From Pedobacter ginsengisoli (lineage in GTDB: Bacteria; Bacteroidota; Bacteroidia; Sphingobacteriales; Sphingobacteriaceae), in the NCBI RefSeq assembly GCF_002736205.1, contig NZ_CP024091.1, forward strand, positions 124,001 through 188,000: a DNA stretch of 64,000 bases, read 5' to 3'. Of the stretch, positions 52,419 through 61,861 are shown one piece after another. The position numbers were made by a program, and so were the translations under genes. Below the pieces are notes generated by a model, which saw only the letters and a program-made list of their open reading frames with translations, was not told where the DNA came from and did not search any database. Position 1 is the first letter of the stretch, and every line of letters begins with the position of its first letter.

Positions 52419-54878
52419 CTATTTGCCTGATTTAACCCTGCGGCCTTCTGACTCGGAACTACCCGAGCGCTGACGGGCGGCTTTAATATCATTACTTCCG
52501 AAACGGTAAGTACATGTTAAGCGGAATACCTGACTTTCCCATCTTTCATTTACAACATAGTTTTGTGAAGACAGTGCACTTGTAATTACGCTTTTTTGCA
52601 TTTTAAAGAGGTCGTTTGCTGCAAGCTTTATATTGACCTTTTTATCAAGAAAAGATTTATTTATACCAAGGTCAATGCCATATTGAGGGTCTATTAGTAT
52701 GGTTCCATAAACTTGTTTAGATTGATAAAAGCCAGACCACTCTATATTAAATGTTGGATTTACAGTAATGGTTTGCGTTGTGTTGAAGTTAAATGCTAAT
52801 CTTCCGCTTTGAAATGGTTTGCCAAGCAGATCGGGTGTTTTAAAGTCATTGTAGAAACCTGTGAAATTGTTGTTGCTGCTCCACCATTTGGTTATTTGTA
52901 TTGGGTAACTAACGTTCAGGTTGTACGCATCTTGCGTAGCAAGGTTCTGGTTAGATATAAAAATTGTTTTTTTAGCTGTATCAGTTAACAGAACATCAGA
53001 CATTACATCGGTAGTATGACTGTATCCAAACGTTACGTTTAAAGTTTTTTTATAAGAATAAGATAGCTCAAAAGCATTGGTATACTGAGGTTTTAAGAAT
53101 GGATTCCCAAATCTGTATGAATATAAATCGAGGTAATAAATGAACGGATTTAATGAACCGTAATCAGGACGGTCAATTCTCCTGCTGTATGAAAGTCCCA
53201 TTTCATGATCTTTAGAAAGTTCCTGATTTATAAATACGCTTGGAAAAAGGTTAAGGTAATGCCTGTTTACTATTTTTGACTCTGTAACAGAATTTCCTTT
53301 TGAGTTAGTTTGTTCAGCTCTCAGTCCTAGTTGTACAGATGTGGTTTTAAATTTTTTATTAAGGTTGGCATACGCAGCGTTGATGTTTTCATCATAAAGG
53401 AATTGATTACTACGCTTAACATCATTTTGCCATTGGTTATTTTCGTAGTTTTCGAAAATAAAGTTGTTGTCTGTTTCTACAAAGCTTGATTTTAAACCAA
53501 CTTCAAGTTTCATTTCCTTGTTAATAGGATAGGTGTAATCTGTTTTTCCTGCCCATATTTTTGTTGTAGATGGTGTCGCATTTCTAAAAATGTAATCGGG
53601 TTTGGCGGGTTGGCCTAAATTGTTTAAATATTTGTTGTTGAAGTTGTTGTCTTGTCTCCCAATGTGTTCAGAGTAATCAGCATCTATCGTTATTTCCTGC
53701 CCAAGGCTGTCTATTGTCCCTTTATAGTTTAGGTTGTAAGACATACCTGTATACTTATACTTGTTAGGATTTTGAGCAACTACTGATGAATCTGTTTTGA
53801 AAGGCTGATCACCAATCAGGGTAAGAACATCCGATGCATTTTTTCCATTTGCATTATATCCGTTAAAAGCAAACCCAATTGTGTTTTTATCATTAATAAA
53901 GTAATCTATACCACCTTTATAATTGCTGTTATTTCTACGTCTTATATTGCCATTGGTTTGATCAAAATAGGTTTGATCTGTGGCTGTGTTGTTTACCCTT
54001 CGGATATCTGTACTACCAAACCCCTTGTTACGGCCGTAATCATAATTACCGAAGATATTAATCTTTTTTTCGCGGTGATTTAGGTTCAAACCTCCGTTTG
54101 CTTTATAATATCGGCCGTAACCAACGCCTCCAAGTACTGAACCATTAGTGCCATAATTTCTGTTCTTTTTTAATTTAATATTAATAATGCCTGAGTTGCC
54201 AGCAGCATCATATTTTGCAGAAGGATTTGTGATTAATTCGATTGACTGGATGGCATTTCCTTCTGTTGAACGAAGCAGATTGGCTAATTGTTCTGCTGAT
54301 AGGTAAGTAGGTTTGCCATCAAGCATTATGGTTACACCTTGTTTACCTTTAAGGCTAATCTTACCATCCTTATCAACAGTTACTCCAGGTGATTTCTGTA
54401 AAATGTCGAGAGCTGTATTGCCAGCTGCCAATGCACTATTCTCTACATTTATTACAGTTTTATCAATCTGTCTCTCTATAAGTGGTTTTTGTTTAACAAT
54501 CTCAACGCCTTTTAGCTCTTTGGCATCTGTAGCCAATTGAACATTTCCTAGATTATGAGATTTTTTATCAGCACTTATGGAATAGGGGCCTTTAAATACT
54601 TTTTTGTATCCAACTACATAAATAGCTATAAGATAATTTCCCTGTTTAATTTCTTTTAACTGATAAGTTCCATTATCAGCGGTAAGTGTTCCTTTTACCG
54701 TTGTCGAGTCTTTGGCATTTAACAAGCTAACAGTAGCATAGGGAAATGCATTTTGCTGCTCATCTAACACTTTGCCTGATATTTCTCCGATTGCGCTATC
54801 CGTTTGTGCATTTGCAGCGCTAAACATAAGAACGTTGGCAAGTATAGTTAGGAATAGGATATATTTATTAGGTTTCAT
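52419..54878 (-). CDS. TonB-dependent receptor-like outer-membrane beta-barrel protein
   Basis: This 819-residue protein starts at the ATG of MKPNKYILFLTILANVLMFSAANAQ (signal peptide); upstream in-frame starts are ignored. It has a carboxypeptidase-regulatory-like domain (about 32-115), a plug (KPLIERQIDKTVINVENSALAAGNTALDILQKSPGVTVDKDG, then IELITNPSAKYDAAGNSGIINIKLKK) and the outer membrane barrel family 3 type barrel. This group is distinct from SusC and has no SusD partner. The ligand is unknown. The charged tail after the last strand (FGSNDIKAARQRSGSSESEGRRVKSGK) is longer than usual. Confidence 0.92.
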   Translation of the reverse strand: MKPNKYILFLTILANVLMFSAANAQTDSAIGEISGKVLDEQQNAFPYATVSLLNAKDSTTVKGTLTADNGTYQLKEIKQGNYLIAIYVVGYKKVFKGPYSISADKKSHNLGNVQLATDAKELKGVEIVKQKPLIERQIDKTVINVENSALAAGNTALDILQKSPGVTVDKDGKISLKGKQGVTIMLDGKPTYLSAEQLANLLRSTEGNAIQSIELITNPSAKYDAAGNSGIINIKLKKNRNYGTNGSVLGGVGYGRYYKANGGLNLNHREKKINIFGNYDYGRNKGFGSTDIRRVNNTATDQTYFDQTNGNIRRRNNSNYKGGIDYFINDKNTIGFAFNGYNANGKNASDVLTLIGDQPFKTDSSVVAQNPNKYKYTGMSYNLNYKGTIDSLGQEITIDADYSEHIGRQDNNFNNKYLNNLGQPAKPDYIFRNATPSTTKIWAGKTDYTYPINKEMKLEVGLKSSFVETDNNFIFENYENNQWQNDVKRSNQFLYDENINAAYANLNKKFKTTSVQLGLRAEQTNSKGNSVTESKIVNRHYLNLFPSVFINQELSKDHEMGLSYSRRIDRPDYGSLNPFIYYLDLYSYRFGNPFLKPQYTNAFELSYSYKKTLNVTFGYSHTTDVMSDVLLTDTAKKTIFISNQNLATQDAYNLNVSYPIQITKWWSSNNNFTGFYNDFKTPDLLGKPFQSGRLAFNFNTTQTITVNPTFNIEWSGFYQSKQVYGTILIDPQYGIDLGINKSFLDKKVNIKLAANDLFKMQKSVITSALSSQNYVVNERWESQVFRLTCTYRFGSNDIKAARQRSGSSESEGRRVKSGK

Positions 54879-55051
54879 AATAGGCATACTTTTTCCACAT
54901 ACGCTATTAAGCATATTAATTGAATATGTGAATGGTTTTGTGATTTTTATTTAAGTTATTTATAAGATGCTGAAATGATGCAAAAGGTTACAGTGAATAA
55001 AAAAAAAAGTGAAAATATGCCTCTGTGGTGTTGGAAATAGATTTTTTGTGT

Positions 55052-55087
55052 AAAAAAAAATGACCAGAAATTTCTTCCTGATCATTT
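55052..55087 (-). terminator. Intrinsic terminator of the 68-residue gene
   Basis: AAATGACCAG (55058-55067) and CTGATCATTT (55078-55087) form a 10-bp stem in the minus-strand RNA, with one U-G pair. It is followed there by at least eight T (plus A-run 55052-55060). It lies 39 nt after the small gene's stop. Confidence 0.75.
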
Positions 55088-55126
55088 GAGTTGTTGAGCG
55101 TTGAGTTAATATTTTTGAGTTATCCT

Positions 55127-55333
55127 TTATGAATAGGATTTTATAAATACTTCTTCTGTTTTGTTAAAACTCCAGATTTGCTTTTGTTCCATTCTATCTA
55201 TAATTAATGAGAAATGGTTATCATTTTCAATAATTTCAAGTACTGGTCCTAAATTCACCATTATGTCTCCTACTACCAGGGCCGAAATATTAATTGCTTT
55301 TAAATCTGGTAAAGATTCAGGTGCATAATTCAT
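55127..55333 (-). CDS. Small protein of unknown function
   Basis: This 68-residue protein (MNYAPESLPDLKAINISAL...) has no signal peptide or membrane helix. It looks like a compact alternating alpha/beta fold with strands at about VVGDIMVNLGPVLEI, HFSLIIDRM and KQIWSFNKTEE. I do not recognise a family. Support for a real gene comes from its isolation in a 560-bp gap, an ATG start, sensible composition and a strong terminator in the right orientation 39 nt after its stop. It is divergent from the TetR gene at 55439, which may control it. Confidence 0.6.
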   Translation of the reverse strand: MNYAPESLPDLKAINISALVVGDIMVNLGPVLEIIENDNHFSLIIDRMEQKQIWSFNKTEEVFIKSYS

Positions 55334-55438
55334 ACAGAGAGTATTAATTCAGTTATTTTGATGAATAGAACAAGCCAAAAATAATTGTTAGAATTTTGGT
55401 AAGTGGTGACATACGTGTTTTTTTCTTATTTTTAGCCC

Positions 55439-56089
55439 ATGGACAAGCCAAGAAAACGTATAGCAGGAGCAATCAGAGATAAGGAAAGGACTATGCTTAA
55501 ATTGATTGCCGCAGTAGGGGAAATCATTAAAAATGAGGGATATACGGCACTAGGTGTTAATAATATTGCTAAGAAAGCCGAAGTTAATAAGAAGCTGATT
55601 TACAGGTATTTTGATAATAATGTAAATAATTTGATAGAAACCTATGTGAAAACAAAGGATTATTGGATTGGCTTATCAGGAGACATGGAGAAACTTATTG
55701 CTGAATCGCAGATTGATGGTGGCAGGCCCATGGTGAAGACGATTTTAAAAACACACCTTAGTTTTTTTTACACTGAGGAGGAGATGCAGAAGATTGTTAT
55801 CTGGGAAACGAGCGAAAAAAATAAGCTGATGAAAGAAGTGGGTTTAAAGCGCGAAGCATTTGGTGAAGAGGTTTTTAAAATGCTTTTGCCACATTTTGAA
55901 GATTCAGGTGTTGATTTTCGCGCTATAATGGCGCTACAGATTGCAGGTATAATTTTTATGGTATTACAATCTAAAGCTAGCGGAAATCCGTTTTGTGGTA
56001 TAGATATTAATAATCCGAAGGATATGGATCGGATACTAAATTCACTTGATCAACTTACAGATCTTGTTTACGATAAAGCAAGAAGCTAA
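55439..56089 (+). CDS. TetR/AcrR family transcriptional regulator
   Basis: This 216-residue regulator has a basic N-terminal arm (MDKPRKRIAGAIRDKERT) and a TetR helix-turn-helix at about 25-65 (GEIIKNEGYTALGVNNIAKKAEVNKKLIYRYF). The C-terminal helical domain (about 75-216) is the probable ligand and dimer part. It is divergent from the 68-residue gene and converges on the M13 peptidase gene, with a shared hairpin terminator between them. The target is unknown; the divergent small gene or its own promoter is the first candidate. Confidence 0.9.
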   Translation: MDKPRKRIAGAIRDKERTMLKLIAAVGEIIKNEGYTALGVNNIAKKAEVNKKLIYRYFDNNVNNLIETYVKTKDYWIGLSGDMEKLIAESQIDGGRPMVKTILKTHLSFFYTEEEMQKIVIWETSEKNKLMKEVGLKREAFGEEVFKMLLPHFEDSGVDFRAIMALQIAGIIFMVLQSKASGNPFCGIDINNPKDMDRILNSLDQLTDLVYDKARS

Positions 56090-56113
56090 AATGGCGCTTT
56101 TGCAAGCGCCATT
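56090..56113. terminator. Shared hairpin terminator of the TetR and M13 peptidase genes
   Basis: AATGGCGCTT (56090-56099) pairs perfectly with AAGCGCCATT (56104-56113) around TTGC. It starts directly after the TetR stop and lies 7 bp from the peptidase stop. On the minus strand it is followed by TTTT; rightward the T content is weaker. Confidence 0.7.
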
Positions 56114-56119
56114 AAATAT

Positions 56120-58156
56120 TTACCACATTCTAATTCTGTCTTCCGGTTTTTTGTATAATTTATCACCCGGTTTAACGTCAAATGCCTCGTACCAGGCATC
56201 CATATTTACCGGTGCTCCAATTGTTCTGTAGGGACCTGGTGAGTGCGGATCTGTTTTAATTAACTGGGCAGCACTTTCGGGTAAAATATTACCTCTCCAA
56301 ACTTGTGCCCATGAAAGGAAAAAACGCTGATCTGGTGTAAAGCCATCAATTTTTTCATTCGACTGACCTTGCTTAGTTAGCTTAAATGCAGTGTAGGCGG
56401 CATTAAGGCCTCCAAGATCGCCAATATTTTCGCCCATGGTTAGTTTTCCTATTACATGAATGGTGTCTAAAACGGTATAGGCATCAAATTGTTCTCCTAA
56501 AGCTTTGGTTTTTGCTTCAAATTTGGTCTTATCTTCGTCAGTCCACCAGTTCCTAAGATTACCATCTTTATCATACTGACTTCCTGAATCATCAAAACCG
56601 TGCGACATTTCATGTCCTATTACTGCGCCAATCCCACCATAATTAACTGCATCATCAGCGTTTGGATCAAAGAAAGGGAATTGAAGAATCCCGGCAGGGA
56701 ATACAATCTCGTTCATTGTTGCACTGTAATAAGCATTAACTGTTGGTGGTGTCATTCCAAAACGCGTACGGTCGACAGGTTTACCTAACTGGCCAACCAT
56801 TTCTTTGTATCCCCATGCACCTGCGTTTCTTAGGTTTTGGAAGTAAGCTGCCCGACTTATAACTAATCCATCATAGTTTTTCCACTTATCAGGATAACCA
56901 ATTTTTGGAACAAATGCATTTAGTTTGGCAAGTGCTTTTTCTTTTGTTTGTGCACTCATCCAATCCAGATTTTTAATCCTTATCTCAAATGCTTTTCTAA
57001 GATTGCTGATAAGTTCCTGCATACGCAGTTTTGCATCTGGTTTAAAATATTTGGCAACATATAGTTGACCCAATAACTCGCCAATTGTGCCGTCTGTTAA
57101 TTGCGACATTCTCTGCCACCTTGGGGTTTGAACTTTTTGCCCGCTTTGTACCTGATTAAAGGTAAAGTTTGCGCTTACAAAAGGAGAGCTTAGGTTAGGC
57201 GCTGCATTTTTCAGGATATTCCACTCCAGGTAAGTCTTCCAGTCTTTTAAGGAGACATCCTTCAGCATTTGATCAAAAGTTACAAAGAATTTAGGAGCAG
57301 AAACAAGTATCGTATCCTGGCCGTTCACCTTTAAGCTAAGTAACATTTTTGCCCAATCAACCGATGGAGTGGTTTTACCAAAGTCTGCAACTGTAAACTT
57401 ATTATAGGTTTTATAAGGATCACGCATTTCAACACGAGACATTTGAGCTTCTGCCAGTTTCTTTTCTATTGACATTACTGTAGCGGCTTTTTTCTGAGCT
57501 TCAGCATTCTTGTAGCCAATTAAGTTAAAAAGTGTAGTCATATAGGTTGTATATGCCTCCCGAATTTTCACACTCCTGCTATCATCTTTCAGGTAATAAT
57601 CACGATCAGGCAGGGTAGTGCCTCCTTGTCCAAGCTGAGGAAGATATTTGGTCACATTCTTTCTATCCTGACCAACACTAAATCCAAACATAGGGGAAGC
57701 AAGTCCGCTTACGCGCATATATACTGTATGATCTAAAATGTCTTGAACAGTTTTAAGTTGTTTAACTTTTTCCAGATCGGCTTTAATTGGGTTATAACCC
57801 AATTTTTCAATTGTTACACTATCCATTGCAGCAGCAAAGAAATCGCCTACACGTTTTTTAACGGAACCTAAAGGAGCTGTTTTATCAGCAGCAGCATCTT
57901 CTACAAGTCCTTTTACCGCATTGATATTAAAATCTCTTAATACATTGAAGCTACCCCAACGGGTTTCTTTGGCCGGAACCGGATTGTTTTTAATCCAAGT
58001 GCCACTTGCATAGGTGTAAAAATCATCTCCAGGTTTTACGCTGAGATCCATGTTGTCGGGGTTGATAAATTTTGTGGGAGATTGAGCATTAGCTGTATAG
58101 CCACTCGCAAGAATTCCCAAGGCAGCAATATGCCTGGTCAGTTTTGAAATATTCAT
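56120..58156 (-). CDS. M13 family zinc metallopeptidase (neprilysin/PepO type)
   Basis: This 678-residue protein starts at the ATG of MNISKLTRHIAALGILASGYTANAQ, a signal peptide. The N-terminal M13 domain (MDLSVKPGDDFYTYASGTWIKNNPVPAKETRWGSF) and the catalytic domain are both present. The zinc site is H515-E516-M-S-H519 in IGHEMSHGFDDSG with E576 in ENIGDLGG. VNAYYSATMNEIVFPAGILQFPFFD is the substrate-binding stretch. The ending RTIGAPVNMDAWYEAFDVKPGDKLY...RMW is typical, although the classical C-x-x-W tail lacks its Cys. It is probably periplasmic and degrades peptides. Confidence 0.95.
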   Translation of the reverse strand: MNISKLTRHIAALGILASGYTANAQSPTKFINPDNMDLSVKPGDDFYTYASGTWIKNNPVPAKETRWGSFNVLRDFNINAVKGLVEDAAADKTAPLGSVKKRVGDFFAAAMDSVTIEKLGYNPIKADLEKVKQLKTVQDILDHTVYMRVSGLASPMFGFSVGQDRKNVTKYLPQLGQGGTTLPDRDYYLKDDSRSVKIREAYTTYMTTLFNLIGYKNAEAQKKAATVMSIEKKLAEAQMSRVEMRDPYKTYNKFTVADFGKTTPSVDWAKMLLSLKVNGQDTILVSAPKFFVTFDQMLKDVSLKDWKTYLEWNILKNAAPNLSSPFVSANFTFNQVQSGQKVQTPRWQRMSQLTDGTIGELLGQLYVAKYFKPDAKLRMQELISNLRKAFEIRIKNLDWMSAQTKEKALAKLNAFVPKIGYPDKWKNYDGLVISRAAYFQNLRNAGAWGYKEMVGQLGKPVDRTRFGMTPPTVNAYYSATMNEIVFPAGILQFPFFDPNADDAVNYGGIGAVIGHEMSHGFDDSGSQYDKDGNLRNWWTDEDKTKFEAKTKALGEQFDAYTVLDTIHVIGKLTMGENIGDLGGLNAAYTAFKLTKQGQSNEKIDGFTPDQRFFLSWAQVWRGNILPESAAQLIKTDPHSPGPYRTIGAPVNMDAWYEAFDVKPGDKLYKKPEDRIRMW

Positions 58157-58468
58157 AAAGTTAGTCAACAGATTATAACACTTTACCTTGTGCAGGATAA
58201 TTCCTGCAACATGTGGTGTTTATAATAACATCAATGTGGTAAAAGTAATAAATACCGTGAAACAAGCATTTTGTATATTCAAAATATTACTTGTTAAACC
58301 AGTAATAGATCTTAGTTAAGCTAAATCGCCTGAGCAGTGAGCTCGAAAAGAAAAATAGTTTTATCGTTTTCATGACTAGGTCAGTTATATCTATTTAACA
58401 TATTTTAACATATTTTATTGTGTAGGGAATATAAAATATGTTTTATTGTTTGGTTAGATGTAACCTCC
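58157..58468. other. Intergenic region between the M13 peptidase and EamA genes
   Basis: This 312-bp AT-rich gap has no credible ORF. It holds a 7-bp hairpin TGCAGGA-TAAT-TCCTGCA (58191-58208) in the peptidase leader and the repeat/hairpin at 58397-58442. No clear promoter box was found. Confidence 0.5.
58397..58442. repeat. Tandem AACATATTTT with inverted copy
   Basis: AACATATTTT occurs twice in tandem (58397-58416), followed after 14 bp by the inverted copy TAAAATATGTT (58432-58442). The second and third copies form an 11-bp AT-only hairpin downstream of the EamA gene. It may be a weak terminator or a protein-binding site. Confidence 0.45.
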
Positions 58469-59350
58469 TTATTGTTTCTTCGTCTTTGCAGTTAAGTTTT
58501 TTCGCTGACCCAGGTAGAGTCCGAAAATAACAAGTAAAGTACCCAGAACAGTATACATGGTGATAGGTTCATCCATTAACCACCAGGCATAGAAGAAACC
58601 AAAAAGAGGACAAAGAAATAACCATAGGGATGCTTTAACGGTATCAATTTTTAATAAGTAGAACCAGCAAATTAAGCCTATTACTGAAACAGAAAGGCTA
58701 AGCCATAAAGAAGAAAATATTAGTCTGCTGTCTACCTGGATGGATGAAAAGTCGCTAAGTGAAAAGGTAATTGGAAGTAGAAAAATTCCTCCCAATGCTA
58801 CCTGCCAGCCGTTAATCAATATGTTGGGTAGTGTCCATTTTACTCGTGCATAATATACACTTGCAAAAGATACGGAGACCATACTTAGCATTAATAAGCT
58901 CACTCCCATTATTGTTGTGCTACTATCTTTTAAAAGTGGATAGGTTGCAATTCCGATACCTATCATACCTATTAGGATACTAAAAACTTCCTCTTTGGAT
59001 GGTTTTCGGCCAATTAGCCATGAGGATAACAGTACAATTAATAGCGGGTTTGTTGAAGTAGCAAGACTGCCTATTCCGGCTGCGGTATATTTCATAGCGC
59101 ATACATACAAGCCAAGGTAAACTGTAGTATTTAAAAGCCCGAAAATTGCCAGATGTTTCCACTCATCGGCATTAGGTAGCTTATATGATCTGTTAAATAC
59201 ATATCCAATTGAAAGTAATACCATACCAGCTATGAAAAAACGAATATTTGCAAGAACCAATGGGGGAGCTGATAAAATGCCGAATTTTGTGGCTACAGAT
59301 GCCGAGGCCCATAGCATAGCGAACAGTAAACCGATAAAGATATTTTTCAC
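58469..59350 (-). CDS. EamA/DMT family transporter
   Basis: This 293-residue inner-membrane protein has ten predicted helices arranged as two EamA repeats (about 5-135 and 145-285). Family landmarks are MLWASASVATKFGILSAPPLVLANIRFFIAG, YTAAGIGSLATSTNPLLIVLLSSWL and LLKIDTVKASLWLFLCPLFGFFYAWWL. Such proteins export amino acids or other metabolites; the substrate is unknown. The start is GTG. No in-frame ATG is near, and a TACCTTTG -7 box 4 nt upstream implies a nearly leaderless message. Confidence 0.93.
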   Translation of the reverse strand: MKNIFIGLLFAMLWASASVATKFGILSAPPLVLANIRFFIAGMVLLSIGYVFNRSYKLPNADEWKHLAIFGLLNTTVYLGLYVCAMKYTAAGIGSLATSTNPLLIVLLSSWLIGRKPSKEEVFSILIGMIGIGIATYPLLKDSSTTIMGVSLLMLSMVSVSFASVYYARVKWTLPNILINGWQVALGGIFLLPITFSLSDFSSIQVDSRLIFSSLWLSLSVSVIGLICWFYLLKIDTVKASLWLFLCPLFGFFYAWWLMDEPITMYTVLGTLLVIFGLYLGQRKNLTAKTKKQ

Positions 59351-59354
59351 ATCG

Positions 59355-59362
59355 CAAAGGTA
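59355..59362 (-). promoter_or_regulatory. Putative -7 box of the EamA gene
   Basis: On the minus strand TACCTTTG fits TAnnTTTG and lies 4 nt before the GTG start. A TTG occurs 22 bp upstream of it. It would give a nearly leaderless transcript. Confidence 0.4.
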
Positions 59363-59396
59363 GTTAAGCCAACGATGTAATTTGCAATATTTTGTA

Positions 59397-59404
59397 TAAG
59401 TTTG
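59397..59404 (+). promoter_or_regulatory. Putative -7 box upstream of the S9 peptidase gene
   Basis: TAAGTTTG fits TAnnTTTG. It lies 116 bp before the start codon, implying a long leader in which I see no riboswitch-like fold. The call is by motif only. Confidence 0.3.
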
Positions 59405-59520
59405 GCTCCAACTTATTAATCATACGATGAAACCATCATGTACTGCATCTTATAGGCCAAAATAGCTTATGTTGTGCAGTGCATGGTAGCTTCGTCATCT
59501 TTTAGAACAACTTTGTACTG

Positions 59521-61674
59521 ATGAAAAAACTGATTTTACTGATTCAATTGCTATCAATTGCTTTTTATGGAGTAGCCCAGAATAAGATATTGACTATTCA
59601 GGATGCAATGAGTAATGCCCGCACTACTCTGGCACCTGAAAATCTTTCTCAAATTCAATTCATATATGGTACTGAAAATTATGTGTATGCCAAAAGAACA
59701 GGGAATGATCTTATTTGGATGAGTGGCAATTTTAAGAGTCAGCATGAACAGCAATTTTTATCATTGGTCCAGTTAAATCAGAAATTAAAGTCATTTCAAA
59801 AGGATACTTTAAAGTCGATGCCTGTTATTCAATTTAATCAGGGACCCGACTGGATATTAACGGTTAACGGAAGTAAAGTTGCGTTTAATCCTGTAAAGAA
59901 TACCTATAAGGTGCTCATAGATCAATCTATTGGTAGTAAAACTAATGTTGAACAAAGTACGGCTGGTTACATCGCTTATTTGGATAACTTTAATTTGTTT
60001 GTGACAAATGGTACTGGTCAAAATCAGGTAACTAAAGATGGCAGCAAAGATATTGTGTATGCTTCGTCGGTTCATCGTGATGAATTTGGAATAACTAAAG
60101 GTACGTTCTGGAGCAATAGCGGTAAGCTACTCGCTTTTTATAGAATGGATCAAAGCATGGTTTCTGATTATCCGATCATAGATTGGACCACAAGACCCGC
60201 AAAAAATGTAAATATCAAATATCCTATGGCAGGCGATAAAAGCCATGAGGTAACTGTAGGGGTTTATAATGCAGATACCAAAGCTATGGTGTACCTTAAA
60301 ACAGGCGAACCTGTTGAGCAGTATCTTACTAATATTGCATGGAGCCCGGATGATAAATACATATACATTGCTGTTTTAAACCGCGGACAGAATCACATGA
60401 AGCTAAATCAATATGATGCAGCAACCGGTGATTTTGTGAAAACATTATTTGAAGAAAAGGATGAGAAATATGTTGAGCCATTGGTGCCTATGTTATTCCT
60501 CAAAAATGATCCTGCTAAGTTTATCTGGCAAAGTAACCGTGATGGATGGAATCACTTATATCTATATGATTTAAATGGAAAAGTATTGAAACAATTGACA
60601 AAAGGAAACTGGGAGGTACTTGATGTAAAAGGATTTAATTCAAAAGGTGATCAGCTGTTTTATGTTTCTACTGAAGAATCTCCCATAACCCGTAATTTAT
60701 ATGTGCTTAACTTAAAATCAGGTAAATCTAATAGGATTACACAAGGATTTGCTGTACATGGTGCACAGGTGAGCACTTCTGGAAACACTGTAATTGATAA
60801 TTATAGTAGTCCGGAACAACCCCGAGTAATCCAGTTAATAGAAACTGCAACTGCTAAAACAAAAACATTATTAAAAGCACCCAACCCTTTAGCCGCATTT
60901 GCTACAGAAAACTCCTCAATCTTTACTATAAAAAGTAACAGTGGAGACGATTTGTATTGTAGCTTATATAAACCAGTTGGTTACGACAGCACAAAAAAGT
61001 ATCCGGTTATTGTTTATTGGTACGGTGGTTCACACGCACAACTTATTTTAAATTCATGGAACGCCGGTGCGGGAGATTATTGGTTCAGGTATATGGCTGA
61101 GCGTGGTTATGTGGTATTGACCATGGATACAAGAGGAAGTGATAATAGGGGTAGAGCTTTTGAACAGTCTATGTTCCGCAGAGCAGGGGATGTTCAAATG
61201 GAAGATATGATGAAGGCAGTAGATTACTTGAAGGGGCTTCCTTATGTTGATTCTGCTAATATGGGGCTATTTGGCTGGAGCTTTGGAGGTTTTGGAACGG
61301 TTGATTTTATGGTTACACATCCTGGTATTTTTAAAGCTGCTGTTGCAGGTGGTCCGGTAATAAACTGGAAGTTTTATGAGGTGATGTACACTGAACGCTA
61401 TATGGATACTCCGGAGGAAAATCCTGAGGGTTATGCTGCTACTGACTTGAGTAGTAAAGTTGACCAGCTAAAGGGAAAACTGATGTTAATCCATGGCCTG
61501 CAGGATCCTGTTGTAGTACAGCAACATTCTGTCGATTTCGTTAAAAAAGCTGTTGATAAGGGTATTCAAGTAGATTATATGATCTACCCTGGCCATGAGC
61601 ATAATGTAATTGGTAAAGACAGAGCACATTTGTATCAAAAGGTTACTGATTACTTTATGCAAAACCTGAAGTAA
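59521..61674 (+). CDS. S9 family peptidase, dipeptidyl-peptidase IV type
   Basis: This 717-residue protein has a signal peptide (MKKLILLIQLLSIAFYGVAQ), a beta-propeller (about 60-470, DPPIV N-terminal region) and an alpha/beta-hydrolase domain. The catalytic Ser is in GWSFGGFG (S587), Asp in HGLQDPVV (D662), and His is one of the two in YPGHEHNV (H692 or H694). In the propeller, EFGITKGTFWSNSGKLLAFYRMDQS fits the family. It would remove dipeptides, often after Pro, in the periplasm or outside. It is followed by a strong hairpin terminator. Confidence 0.93.
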   Translation: MKKLILLIQLLSIAFYGVAQNKILTIQDAMSNARTTLAPENLSQIQFIYGTENYVYAKRTGNDLIWMSGNFKSQHEQQFLSLVQLNQKLKSFQKDTLKSMPVIQFNQGPDWILTVNGSKVAFNPVKNTYKVLIDQSIGSKTNVEQSTAGYIAYLDNFNLFVTNGTGQNQVTKDGSKDIVYASSVHRDEFGITKGTFWSNSGKLLAFYRMDQSMVSDYPIIDWTTRPAKNVNIKYPMAGDKSHEVTVGVYNADTKAMVYLKTGEPVEQYLTNIAWSPDDKYIYIAVLNRGQNHMKLNQYDAATGDFVKTLFEEKDEKYVEPLVPMLFLKNDPAKFIWQSNRDGWNHLYLYDLNGKVLKQLTKGNWEVLDVKGFNSKGDQLFYVSTEESPITRNLYVLNLKSGKSNRITQGFAVHGAQVSTSGNTVIDNYSSPEQPRVIQLIETATAKTKTLLKAPNPLAAFATENSSIFTIKSNSGDDLYCSLYKPVGYDSTKKYPVIVYWYGGSHAQLILNSWNAGAGDYWFRYMAERGYVVLTMDTRGSDNRGRAFEQSMFRRAGDVQMEDMMKAVDYLKGLPYVDSANMGLFGWSFGGFGTVDFMVTHPGIFKAAVAGGPVINWKFYEVMYTERYMDTPEENPEGYAATDLSSKVDQLKGKLMLIHGLQDPVVVQQHSVDFVKKAVDKGIQVDYMIYPGHEHNVIGKDRAHLYQKVTDYFMQNLK

Positions 61675-61688
61675 AGAAACTAAGGTTA

Positions 61689-61716
61689 AAAAAGATCAAT
61701 GTACATTGATCTTTTT
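61689..61716 (+). terminator. Terminator of the S9 peptidase gene
   Basis: AAAAAGATCAATG (61689-61701) is perfectly complementary to CATTGATCTTTTT (61704-61716). The stem carries its own T5 end. It lies 14 nt after the peptidase stop. Confidence 0.85.
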
Positions 61717-61861
61717 CCCTATTTTTCTATTTCCTTTTCCCAAAAAAGTCAGTGTTATGAGCTGACATGCAAAATCTTCCCTTCAAGATTTTGGGGAAGC
61801 GAATAGCATCTGTCTTTTTTATTCTTATTTTTACAGCCAAATCTGATACTTTTTCAAAATA

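Noticed and set aside
59405..59520. Riboswitch in the S9 peptidase leader
   Set aside because: No conserved riboswitch motif or stable multi-stem fold could be recognised in the 116-bp leader.
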